Assembly: GCA_937888595.1 (NCBI GenBank)
Contig: CALARK010000021.1
Coordinates: 124,001 to 188,000 of the forward strand
Direction: 5' to 3'
Length of the DNA: 64,000 nt
Source of the DNA: an uncultured Sterolibacteriaceae bacterium
GTDB lineage: Bacteria > Pseudomonadota > Gammaproteobacteria > Burkholderiales > Rhodocyclaceae
This document shows positions 54,918 to 62,483 of this stretch, piece by piece. The position numbers and the translations under genes were made by a program. The stretch's first letter is position 1; every line of letters begins with the position of its first letter. The notes under the pieces are model-generated. The model saw only the letters and a program-made list of their open reading frames with translations, had not been told where the DNA came from and ran no database searches.

Positions 54918-56438
54918 TCAGCGCACCGTGATCGGCAGTTTCGCTTCGGCCACGTTCGGGTTCGACTTGCGGAAAGCGGTCGCAATCTCTTCCAGGGAAC
55001 CCACCTTGAGCGGTGTCAGATCGGCCGCCTTGAGACTGGGCGGCAGCGGCAGGTCGCGGTCGCTGGCATAGCAGACGATCTGCTCCTGACCCGGCTGGTC
55101 GAAACGGATCTTGAACGGCGAACCGTCAGGCGGCAGGGACATGGCCTTGCCGGCGCGCACGAACGGATCGGGATTGAAGCGATTCGGAAAAATCCGTGCG
55201 ATGACGCCGGAATTGTCACGATAGTAGCAATACAGGATGCCATCGCTCGACAGTTGCACCTTCGCCTGCAGGAACTCTTTCGGTCGATAAGTGGGCCGCG
55301 GACCACGGTCCGTGTCCAGCTTCAGGCTCAACGGACCGCCACCTGCCGGCTTCGGTGCGGCCTTGACGACCGGGGCGGCCGGTCCTGCCGACGGATCGTC
55401 TGCCAGCGGCTGGTCGGCATCCAGCAGGGCGTAGTACATATCGAAGTTGATGCGGCCATCGGCGATCAGGCCATTGTCGGCCTGGAACCGGCCGACGGCG
55501 GAGGTGAGATCGCGGGTCGCGACGCCATTGACCGGACCCTGGTATAGATTCATCCCCGCCAGCTTGCGCTGCACCAGCTTGACGCGGTCGGACGGGCTCA
55601 TTCCGTCGTACCACTCGCGGGCCTGCTCGATCATCACCGGGTTGGTCTTGTCGATTTCGAGACACTTCCAGTAGGGCGTGCCGGTCAGCTTGCCGACCAG
55701 TTCGATCATGCCCAGCTCGATCAGCGCACGCACACCGGAACCCAGCCCCTCGGACTTATTGAGCGACATGTTGAACGAAAAGCCGACCTTCCCGAGCTTG
55801 CCGCCCAGCTCGCCGCCCTTGCCGGCGCGCGTAATGACGAGCGAATTGCTGGCATTGACGCCGGGCAGAATCATGCGCGAAGTCGATTCGCCGACGTTCA
55901 TGTCGATGGAAACGACGGACGAGACCTGATCGCGCGAGACGCCCAGGTCGAGGAATGGCAGGGCGATGCCGGCACCCTGCTGCGAGTCGATCGCGTTCTC
56001 GTCGAGCTGGGTAATGGCACCGCGAATATAGTAATTGGGCAGCTTGTGCTGGAAAGCGCCGGCCGCCTGCAGGTCCTGGAACAAGGCCAGCAGGTCGGAG
56101 CGCTCCGTGTCGTAATCGATGAAGGTCAGGCCCTTGCTCTTGATCGACATCTTCGATGCCGCGGTGATCAGCATCTCTTTGGTGCCGGCCATCACCTTGC
56201 CGGTCGAGTCGGGAATGCCTGCGGTCGTGATGACGATGTCGCGCTTCCCGTAGGCCAGCAGCAGATCGTCCATGCAGCGCAGGGCCGGAGTGAAATTGGT
56301 CACGGCCTTCGTTGCCGGTGTCTTGACGGCCGTAGCCACCGTTGCGGTCTCGGGCTTGGGCTGGTCGGCCACGCAGGCGGCCAGAGCCAAGGACATCGCG
56401 GTCAGGGCGACCGACGTGCGCATGCTGATTTTTTTCAT
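54918..56438 (-). CDS. CsgG-like lipoprotein with peptidoglycan-binding and DUF4384-like domains
   Basis: This 506-residue lipoprotein has a lipobox LAAC (Cys22). A CsgG-like core (about 50-265) contains TFIDYDTERSDLLALFQDLQ and YYIRGAITQLDEN. It is followed by a peptidoglycan-binding-type helical domain (about 280-345: RKLAGMNLYQGPVNGVATRD, then AVGRFQADNGLIADGRIN) and a DUF4384-like C-terminal domain (about 365-475) of the kind often fused to caspase proteins. It heads the ten-gene minus operon and is a likely outer-membrane pore that also grips the cell wall. Confidence 0.8.
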   Translation of the reverse strand: MKKISMRTSVALTAMSLALAACVADQPKPETATVATAVKTPATKAVTNFTPALRCMDDLLLAYGKRDIVITTAGIPDSTGKVMAGTKEMLITAASKMSIKSKGLTFIDYDTERSDLLALFQDLQAAGAFQHKLPNYYIRGAITQLDENAIDSQQGAGIALPFLDLGVSRDQVSSVVSIDMNVGESTSRMILPGVNASNSLVITRAGKGGELGGKLGKVGFSFNMSLNKSEGLGSGVRALIELGMIELVGKLTGTPYWKCLEIDKTNPVMIEQAREWYDGMSPSDRVKLVQRKLAGMNLYQGPVNGVATRDLTSAVGRFQADNGLIADGRINFDMYYALLDADQPLADDPSAGPAAPVVKAAPKPAGGGPLSLKLDTDRGPRPTYRPKEFLQAKVQLSSDGILYCYYRDNSGVIARIFPNRFNPDPFVRAGKAMSLPPDGSPFKIRFDQPGQEQIVCYASDRDLPLPPSLKAADLTPLKVGSLEEIATAFRKSNPNVAEAKLPITVR

Positions 56439-56563
56439 TGCCTTCCCCTAGCGTTCAAGATGTTCAAGGTCGCTCGCCTCGTATGCCGCACCGGACACGA
56501 CCTGCATCATCGTTCCACATCGATTGGTGTTGTGCAAGCTTCTCATGCCGATGAGGTATCCTT

Positions 56564-56577
56564 TTGACGTGGGTCAA
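56564..56577. promoter_or_regulatory. CRP/FNR-superfamily-like operator in the divergent promoter region
   Basis: TTGAC-GTGG-GTCAA is a perfect dyad, one base per arm from the FNR consensus and within the FixK pattern TTGA-N6-TCAA. It lies in the 262-base gap (56439-56700) between the two divergent operons. No convincing sigma70 boxes were seen in this gap. Confidence 0.55.
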
Positions 56578-56700
56578 CTCATCGCCTGACGGATAGGCTA
56601 TCAAGAAAAAAAGGGGCTGCGTCAACCTGCGTGTTGTCAGAACGTTCAACAAGTGTCAAAGTAGTATTGTGGCCATAGAGAAGAGAACGAGGGGTAAGCG

Positions 56701-57222
56701 ATGAGGCGTAATGACAGGCTCGGATTCCAGGGTGCATGCGGCCTGTTGCTGGCTGTTGGGATGTTTTCCCTTGCCGGAGCCCAGACGCAAGGCGGTGCGG
56801 TGCGGGGCAATACGAGCATCAATGCAGCCGTCGGCGCGCAGACTTCCATCGCGGTAGGTGCTGGCAACAAGGCTCAGAGCAACGTCGGTGTCGTCAAGGG
56901 CGGTTCCGGGGGCAAGACCGAGATCAACGCGGTCGTCGGCAACCAGACGACAATTGCGGTTGGCGCAGGCAACAAGGCGCAGGGCAATGTCGGCGTTGCG
57001 AAGAATGCCGGGGGCAATACGCAGATCAATGCAGCGGTTGGCAATATGACGACGATCGCTGCGGGAGCGGGTAATACCGCAAAAACGAATGTCGGCGTGG
57101 TCAAGGATCGCAGCAACGCCAAGGTAACGGTCGGCGTCGGAAGCGTGACCAATGTCGTCGGTGGCGCCGGTCAGAAGGGTTGTATCAATATCGGCACGAA
57201 AGGTGTCGATGGGTGTGAGTGA
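56701..57222 (+). CDS. Exported curlin-like repeat protein (three and a half repeats)
   Basis: This 173-residue protein has a signal peptide (about 1-28) and repeats of about 34 residues (36-70, 71-104, 105-138, partial 139-158), each of the form INAxVGxQTxIAVGAGNKAQ followed by xNVGVVK. It is rich in N, G, Q, A and V and poor in charge, like curlin and other amyloid subunits, and ends with GCINIGTKGVDGCE containing two cysteines. It is the first gene of the divergent operon and a candidate fibre subunit. Confidence 0.75.
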   Translation: MRRNDRLGFQGACGLLLAVGMFSLAGAQTQGGAVRGNTSINAAVGAQTSIAVGAGNKAQSNVGVVKGGSGGKTEINAVVGNQTTIAVGAGNKAQGNVGVAKNAGGNTQINAAVGNMTTIAAGAGNTAKTNVGVVKDRSNAKVTVGVGSVTNVVGGAGQKGCINIGTKGVDGCE

Positions 57223-57235
57223 AGGGGGAAAGAGT

Positions 57236-57535
57236 ATGAAAAACTGGCAATCGAGCATGATGGCCTTCATCGCAGGCATTGCGCTGGCAATTCCCGCTCA
57301 TGCATTGAACGAAGGTACGCACTTGCAGCCGCGCGGCCAGTCCAAGGTTAACAAGGCATTGGCGAAGGGGTATTTGCAGAGCGGTGCCGAGAGCATGCAA
57401 AAACAGCAAACGCAGGTGAATATCGGCAGCAAGCGGGCGGGAACATGCACGATGAACGTCGGCGCCTCGCAAGGTGGCAAGGACTCAAAGGAGACCATCG
57501 TGACCGCTAAGGAGATTATTAATGTCTGCAAGTAA
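57236..57535 (+). CDS. Small exported protein with paired Cys and INVCK end
   Basis: This 99-residue protein has a signal peptide (about 1-24) and a basic helical middle. Its C-terminal module includes QVNIGSKRAGTCTMNVGASQ and ends INVCK. CxMNVG and the terminal VCK match the ends of the 54491 and 56701 products. ATG at 57236 has a GGGGGAAAGAG site. It overlaps the OmpA-like gene by 14 bases. It may cap or nucleate the repeat fibres. Confidence 0.7.
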   Translation: MKNWQSSMMAFIAGIALAIPAHALNEGTHLQPRGQSKVNKALAKGYLQSGAESMQKQQTQVNIGSKRAGTCTMNVGASQGGKDSKETIVTAKEIINVCK

Positions 57536-58232
57536 GGGGATGATGTCGTTCGGCCGCTTGGCCGCGGCACTCTGCATCGGCTTCGGTGTGGGTGCGGCAG
57601 GCGCGGAAGTCACGGTGTATGAACGTGCGCCAAGTGCTGAAGAGCTTCAGCAGAAGCTGCTCGGCGGAGACAAGGCCGGACAAAAGAAATTCAAGACCCG
57701 CGCAATCGTGTTCGGTGACGCGGCGCCCAAAGAGACCCAGCCGGCCGCCCCCGAAGCGCAGCCGGCACCGCAAGTAGTGCCGCAGCAGCCGATGGCGCAG
57801 CCGACCGCAGTTCCGGTGCACCAAGCAGCGGCTGCACCGACGCAGCAAGAGCCAGCCCCGGCGCCGACTCCCGCCGGGCAAAGCATGCAGGTATCGGACA
57901 ATGCGATCGCCTTCCCGATCCAGTTCAAGGTCAATAGCGCCCAGTTGCTGCCCGAGTCGCTGCCCTTCCTCCAGTCCATCGCCGGCCTGATGCAAAAGGA
58001 TCCGGGCATTCGGCTGCTGGTCGAGGGCCACACCGATATTTCGGGCAACTATCAACGGAATCTGGTGTTGTCGCGCGAGCGCGCCTTCGCCGTCATGAAC
58101 CATCTGATCGACCATTTCGGCATCGATCCGATGCGACTCATGCCCATGGGCAAGGGGCCGATGGAGCCCCTGCCCGGGTACGAGCCGACCGATCCCAAAA
58201 ACCGCCGGGTGCAATTCCGCATCATCGGTTGA
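57522..58232 (+). CDS. OmpA-family peptidoglycan-anchored protein
   Basis: This 236-residue protein has a signal peptide (about 1-28), a short charged region and a Pro/Ala/Gln-rich linker (about 68-122). A C-terminal OmpA domain (about 130-236) carries the peptidoglycan-binding Asp in VEGHTDISGNYQRN and the Arg in NRRVQF. ATG at 57522 has an AGGAG site and overlaps the upstream gene. In this cluster it likely anchors the assembly machinery to the cell wall. Confidence 0.88.
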   Translation: MSASKGMMSFGRLAAALCIGFGVGAAGAEVTVYERAPSAEELQQKLLGGDKAGQKKFKTRAIVFGDAAPKETQPAAPEAQPAPQVVPQQPMAQPTAVPVHQAAAAPTQQEPAPAPTPAGQSMQVSDNAIAFPIQFKVNSAQLLPESLPFLQSIAGLMQKDPGIRLLVEGHTDISGNYQRNLVLSRERAFAVMNHLIDHFGIDPMRLMPMGKGPMEPLPGYEPTDPKNRRVQFRIIG

Positions 58233-58267
58233 GGGCTTTCACCTCTACTCTCATAGGGAGATTCACC

Positions 58268-58600
58268 ATGAAGAAACTCATCGTCGCCACCATCCTCTCC
58301 GCCGCCACTGCCGTCGCTTTCGCACAGGCCGGCGGACAAGCCGCCCCGGGTAGCGCCCAGGTCACCTCCGGTGGCGTCAACATCCAGGGCAACACCAACA
58401 TCAATGCCGCCGTCGGCAGCCAGACCGCTGTGGCAGTCGGCCAGGGCAACACGGCCAAGAACACGGTCGGCGCCATCAAGGGCGGTACCAACATCAAGGG
58501 CAACACCAACATCAACGCCGTCGCCGGCAAGCAGACCGCAGTTGCGGTCGGCAAGGGCAACAAGGCCGAGAATGCGGTTGGCCAGATCGGCGGCAACTGA
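58268..58600 (+). CDS. Exported curlin-like repeat protein (two repeats)
   Basis: This 110-residue protein has a signal peptide (about 1-20) and two repeats of about 36 residues (37-71 and 73-108), reading GVNIQGNTNINAAVGSQTAV then AVGQGNTAKNTVGAIKG. The near identity between copies and the alternation of N, G, Q and V fit a beta-solenoid or amyloid fibre. The start has a GGGAG site. It is followed by a strong terminator and is probably the major or minor subunit together with the 56701 product. Confidence 0.78.
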   Translation: MKKLIVATILSAATAVAFAQAGGQAAPGSAQVTSGGVNIQGNTNINAAVGSQTAVAVGQGNTAKNTVGAIKGGTNIKGNTNINAVAGKQTAVAVGKGNKAENAVGQIGGN

Positions 58601-58626
58601 TCTCCGCTCGCGGATTCGGTCAGGAA

Positions 58627-58652
58627 AGCGGCTCCTCGCGGGCCGCTTTTTT
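58627..58652 (+). terminator. Intrinsic terminator after the repeat-protein operon
   Basis: AGCGGC and GCCGCT pair around TCCTCGCGG and are followed by TTTTTTC. Confidence 0.85.
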
Positions 58653-58660
58653 CTCCGCAT

Positions 58661-59029
58661 ATGAAAAGAGTCCCTTTATTGGCTGTGCTGGCCCTCGGTC
58701 TGGCAGCGGATGTTTCAGCCCAGACGGCTGAAGAAGCGACAGTGCGCTCCAGCCATCCGCGCGGTATCGCCAGCGATGGTCGCCCCGCACAACCGATGTC
58801 GGCCAACGCGAACGCACTGCCGACCAATGCGGCCGCACGGCACGGATCCGGGCCGGATGCCGCACCTGCGAATACCGCGCCATCCGGCACGCAGTCGGGG
58901 CAGGGCGGCGTGAATATTTCCGGCGCGACGCGCATCGATGCACGTTCGGGCGATGCCAAGGCGGCTGCGATCGGGCAGAAGAACACCGCCGGCAACCGTG
59001 TCGGCACCATCGGCGGCAAGCAGGATTAA
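58661..59029 (+). CDS. Small exported protein with one curlin-like repeat
   Basis: This 122-residue protein has a signal peptide (about 1-20), a long low-complexity Ala/Asn/Pro stretch (30-80) and a single repeat of 37 residues (83-119: GVNISGATRIDARSGDAKAA then AIGQKNTAGNRVGTIGG), aligning residue for residue with the repeats of the 58268 product. It lies just past the terminator, with no clear ribosome site, so expression may be low or depend on read-through. Its end overlaps the convergent Sel1 gene by 4 bases. Confidence 0.65.
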   Translation: MKRVPLLAVLALGLAADVSAQTAEEATVRSSHPRGIASDGRPAQPMSANANALPTNAAARHGSGPDAAPANTAPSGTQSGQGGVNISGATRIDARSGDAKAAAIGQKNTAGNRVGTIGGKQD

Positions 59030-59643
59030 AAGACCAGCCGATCCAGCATCTCGCCCAGCCGGGCAGGCGTTTTTTCAAAGGTATCTGCCAGTTGCCGGGC
59101 GGCATCGGTCGCGCCCTTGCGAGCGACATTCTCCGCCGCGGCCTCCGATCCCTTCCGGCTGGCGAGAATTTGCAGCGCCAACCCGAATTCTGTCTGCCGT
59201 TCCAGACCGGTACCCGTGGCCAGCAGGGCACCCAGGTTGTTGAGTGCCTCCGCCTGTCCCTGCTTGGCGGCGGCGCGCCACCAGGTCAACGCTTGCGGAA
59301 TGGACTGCCCGAATCCGCGGCCCGCGTAATACATTCCGCCCAGTTTGTACTGGGCATCGGCATGGCCGGCACGCGCCGCCTTCTCGAACCATCCGGCAGC
59401 GAGACGATAATCCCGGGGCACACCGGGTACGTCATAAAAATACAGGCGCCCCAGCCAATACCACGACTCGATGTTTCCCGCCTCCGCCATCGGTTCCAGC
59501 AGGGCGAGGGCCTGCAAGCCCTCGCCCTGCTCGATGGCTTCGCGTGCGAGGAAAATCGGCTCCGACGCGACGGCAAGGGGACTCGCCCAGCATCCGAACA
59601 ACACCACCAGCACCCTCAACCACCGCATCCGGTATCCGTTCAT
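59026..59643 (-). CDS. Exported Sel1-repeat (SLR) protein
   Basis: This 205-residue protein has a signal peptide (about 1-27) and several Sel1-like helical repeats: WYWLGRLYFYDVPGVPRDYR, then AAGWFEKAARAGHADAQYKL, then LTWWRAAAKQGQAEALNNL. Such repeats bind proteins or peptides. It overlaps the adenylate cyclase gene by ATGA (start at 59643), so the two are translationally coupled. It may link the cyclase to the envelope. Confidence 0.82.
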   Translation of the reverse strand: MNGYRMRWLRVLVVLFGCWASPLAVASEPIFLAREAIEQGEGLQALALLEPMAEAGNIESWYWLGRLYFYDVPGVPRDYRLAAGWFEKAARAGHADAQYKLGGMYYAGRGFGQSIPQALTWWRAAAKQGQAEALNNLGALLATGTGLERQTEFGLALQILASRKGSEAAAENVARKGATDAARQLADTFEKTPARLGEMLDRLVF

Positions 59644-61505
59644 GGCCACAGCTCGACCACCTCGACTTCCTGGCTGCGCCCCTTGACGGACAGGTGATGC
59701 CAGGCGCCGAAATTCTTGTCCTCCCGCTGCTGGGCGGCCTCGTAGGTGGCACGACTCACCAGGATCGGGCAACCGACGGTCTTGGTCATGCCTTCCAGCC
59801 GGGACGCGGTATTGACCGTATCACCGACCGCGGTGTACTCCATGCGCCATTGCGAACCGATGTTGCCGACGACGGCCGCGCCGGTATGCAGGCCGATGCC
59901 GACCGCGAAGTCAGGTAGTTGACGATCGGGGAAGCGCTCCCTGACCCAGCCGGCAAATTCCTGCGCGGTACGTTGCAAGGCGATCGCCGCCCGCAAGGCG
60001 CGGTCGGCGTGATCCGGCTGAGCCAGTGGCGCACCGAATTCGGCCATCACGGCATCCCCGATGAACTTGTCGATCGTCGCCTCCTCGGCCAGCAATGCGG
60101 CGCAGACACGCTGGAAATACTGGTTGAGCAATTCGACCACCTCTTCCGGTGCCAGCAGTTCCGAGAGCGTTGTGAAGCCGCGGATGTCGGAAAACAGGAC
60201 CGTAATCTCGCGCCGGGCACCCCCCAGCGCCGGCATGTCGGGGCTTTCCAGCAACGCCTGCATCACGCGTCCGGAGACATAGCGGCCGAACATGGCGTTC
60301 AGGCGCTTGCGTTCTCGTTCGGTACGCCCGAGCTTTCCGGCACTTGCCAGGGCCAGCGCGATGAGGGGCATCGCCTGCATCTGGAATACATCGACCAAGG
60401 TTGCCCCGAGAAACGCACGGTACGCCACGAAGGTGATGAGCACGAGGAAGGCCAGATACGCCGTCAGTGCAAGCGAAAAACCATGGCGCAACAAAAGGTA
60501 GGCGCACAACCAGGCGGCGAGAAAGAGGCCCGGCACCTCGGCCCAGAGCGGTGCCGGCCGCATCTCGCGGCCGGACATCATGGTCTCGACGATGTTGGCC
60601 TGGATTTCCGGTCCGGACATCAACTGGTCGCTCGCGCCGATGGTGTTCGAATACGGCGTCGGATGGACGTCGTTCATGCCCGCGTAACCGGTACCGACAA
60701 TCACGATCTTGCCGGCCAGCGCACGCAACCCGGGATCCGCGGCAGCATTCGCCTCCAGCAGGCGCGCGAAGGAAACGAAGGGGAAGGTTCCCGGTGGTCC
60801 GGCATAGGTGATTGGCCGGACTCCATCATCCGGCAGGCTGCGGGTGGCGGCCTTGACCGCCAGCGCGGCGAGGGTGTGGTCGGGCAGCCCAGCCTCCCGC
60901 ACCGATTCGGCGATCGGCTGGCGCAGGCGGTAATGCCGCACGACGCTGTCGGCATCGAGCAGCAGGTTCGCCAATCCGACGTGGCCGGCGACATCCTGCT
61001 GCGGCAGCGACAGCAGCAGGTCGGGGGTCGGCAGGGTGAAGTCGCCGACCTCACGGCCGTCGCCGACCATGAAGCCCGCCAGGATCACATCGCCCTGGCT
61101 GATCGCGGTACGAAAATCGCGGTCGTGGTTGCGAGCGTGCTCCAGATCGGAAACGCCCAGTTTGGACAACCACAGTTCCGGGCTGCCGGAGAAGATGAAA
61201 TCGAGCACCACCAGTCGCGCACCGACGGCCTTCAGGGTATCGATGGCCCGGGCGAAGTGCGGGGTCCAGAAAGCGAGCGGCGTATCGGCATGGCGCGCCA
61301 GCGTCGCATCATCGATCATCACGAGCGCGACATGCTGCGGATCGAAACGCTTGCCCGCCAGCCGATGCCAGGCGTCCTGGTACAGGTTTTCCACCCGGGA
61401 CGCCCAACCGCCATTCTGGGAAAGCATGAAGATGCCGATCACCAAGGCGGCGATCCCCGCCGCCAGTGCGGCGGGATGCCCTTTCCACAGGGATCTGGCA
61501 GTCAT
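59640..61505 (-). CDS. CHASE2-domain class III adenylate cyclase
   Basis: This 621-residue protein has an N-terminal membrane helix (about 13-30), a periplasmic CHASE2 domain (about 40-310), further helices (about 320-400) and a class III cyclase domain (about 425-600). EITVLFSDIRGFTTLSE carries the metal-binding Asp, DKFIGDAVMAEFG the second metal Asp, and EYTAVGDTVNTASRLE follows. It makes cAMP (possibly cGMP) in response to an unknown ligand. It sits between a CsgG-like gene and a Sel1 gene in the system. Confidence 0.88.
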   Translation of the reverse strand: MTARSLWKGHPAALAAGIAALVIGIFMLSQNGGWASRVENLYQDAWHRLAGKRFDPQHVALVMIDDATLARHADTPLAFWTPHFARAIDTLKAVGARLVVLDFIFSGSPELWLSKLGVSDLEHARNHDRDFRTAISQGDVILAGFMVGDGREVGDFTLPTPDLLLSLPQQDVAGHVGLANLLLDADSVVRHYRLRQPIAESVREAGLPDHTLAALAVKAATRSLPDDGVRPITYAGPPGTFPFVSFARLLEANAAADPGLRALAGKIVIVGTGYAGMNDVHPTPYSNTIGASDQLMSGPEIQANIVETMMSGREMRPAPLWAEVPGLFLAAWLCAYLLLRHGFSLALTAYLAFLVLITFVAYRAFLGATLVDVFQMQAMPLIALALASAGKLGRTERERKRLNAMFGRYVSGRVMQALLESPDMPALGGARREITVLFSDIRGFTTLSELLAPEEVVELLNQYFQRVCAALLAEEATIDKFIGDAVMAEFGAPLAQPDHADRALRAAIALQRTAQEFAGWVRERFPDRQLPDFAVGIGLHTGAAVVGNIGSQWRMEYTAVGDTVNTASRLEGMTKTVGCPILVSRATYEAAQQREDKNFGAWHHLSVKGRSQEVEVVELWP

Positions 61506-61538
61506 CTGCGAGCCTTCGGCCGCAGTATTGTTGCCCGC

Positions 61539-62333
61539 TTACTTGTACTTGCGATCGATTTCCCAGACCAGCTTCTGCACCAACCGCTGGACCATGCCGT
61601 CGAGCGTCAGTCCGCCCTGAGCACCCTGGGAGAAGCCCAGTACCGACGACGACTTGGCGCCCACTTCCATCTTCTCTTCGGTGTAGCCCGTCGCCATCTG
61701 CTCGGTCGTGTTGGCATCGAGGATCTTGTAGCGCATGCCGATGATCCAGACACCGGTCGCTTCACCCGTCTGTACCGACCCGGCCACGGTGCCGGCGGCC
61801 GCTCCGCCACTGCCGCCTCCGAAGATCGACAGCAACTGGCCGACGGCACGGCCATCGAAGCCTTCCTGGGCCTTGGCGACCTGCTCCGCTTTCAGGACGT
61901 CGAACTTGACGACCCACTTGGTCGTCTTGAGCTTGCCCTTCTGCAGCATCTTGCGAGCACTTTGGGGGTCGCCCAGCGTATAGGCGAGTTGGAATTCCTG
62001 CATCAGCGGCCCCATGTCGCTGCGCTCGAGGATGCCGAAATTGGCCCGGCCGAGTTCAAGTTCGGCAAAGTCCGCGATGTTGTTCGACCCGAACTTCTGC
62101 ATGAAGGTCGCGTTGTTGCTCTTGATCTCGCCGGGAATGACGACGAGCATCGGGCCGCGCTTGCCGGCATTTTCGTATTCGACCGCCTTGTACATGCCCT
62201 TGTCGGCCATCTCGTTGGCCTTTTCGGAACTGCTCGAACCGGCGGTCGCCGAGGGGCTTTCAAAAGTCGGCTGCGCCATGACGGCGGCAGAAAACAGGGC
62301 GGTACCCCAGATCAGGCTGCGCATGCTGTACAT
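61539..62333 (-). CDS. CsgG-like exported protein (paralog 2, no lipobox)
   Basis: This 264-residue protein is a close paralog of the 46601 product across nearly the full length (shared NNIADFAELELGRANFG, LERSDMGPL, LDANTTEQMATGYTEEKMEV, GGLTLDGMVQRLVQKLVWEI). It has a normal signal peptide (MRSLIWGTALFSAAVMAQP), lacks a lipobox Cys and lacks the Pro/Lys tail. It is therefore probably periplasmic rather than lipid-anchored. The start at 62333 has a GGAGGAAC site. Confidence 0.72.
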   Translation of the reverse strand: MYSMRSLIWGTALFSAAVMAQPTFESPSATAGSSSSEKANEMADKGMYKAVEYENAGKRGPMLVVIPGEIKSNNATFMQKFGSNNIADFAELELGRANFGILERSDMGPLMQEFQLAYTLGDPQSARKMLQKGKLKTTKWVVKFDVLKAEQVAKAQEGFDGRAVGQLLSIFGGGSGGAAAGTVAGSVQTGEATGVWIIGMRYKILDANTTEQMATGYTEEKMEVGAKSSSVLGFSQGAQGGLTLDGMVQRLVQKLVWEIDRKYK

Positions 62334-62421
62334 CGTCGTTCCTCCGCATCAAACAGTGTGTTTTTAGTGCCGCTAGCCTAACCGAGATTCCCTGGCTCGT
62401 CGAGATCGACTTTGAGCCACT

Positions 62422-62450
62422 TTGAGTCATGGGGCGACTTGCGGTAAGGT
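62422..62450 (+). promoter_or_regulatory. Putative sigma70 promoter of trpB2
   Basis: TTGAGT (-35) and TAAGGT (-10) are 17 bases apart, ahead of trpB2. The -35 box lies in a tandem 10-base repeat (TTTGAGCCAC then TTTGAGTCAT, 62411-62430) that could be an operator. Confidence 0.4.
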
Positions 62451-62483
62451 TGCGCCTCTTCTAAAAATCCAGGGAGCCTGAAC

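Noticed and set aside
57858..57880. Element-like CCGGCGCCGACTCCCGCC in the OmpA-like gene linker
   Set aside because: It is a Pro/Ala codon run in a proline-rich linker; the flanking consensus is missing.
46601..62333. Interpreting the caspase cluster as an anti-phage defence island
   Set aside because: The caspases carry signal peptides and sit with outer-membrane, OmpA-like and repeat proteins. No nuclease, TIR, helicase or other defence-type effector is present.
59919..62381. 820-codon plus-strand frame opposite the adenylate cyclase and CsgG-like gene
   Set aside because: Antisense shadow. The translation is low-complexity Arg/Gly/His-rich and the minus-strand genes have clear motifs and ribosome sites.
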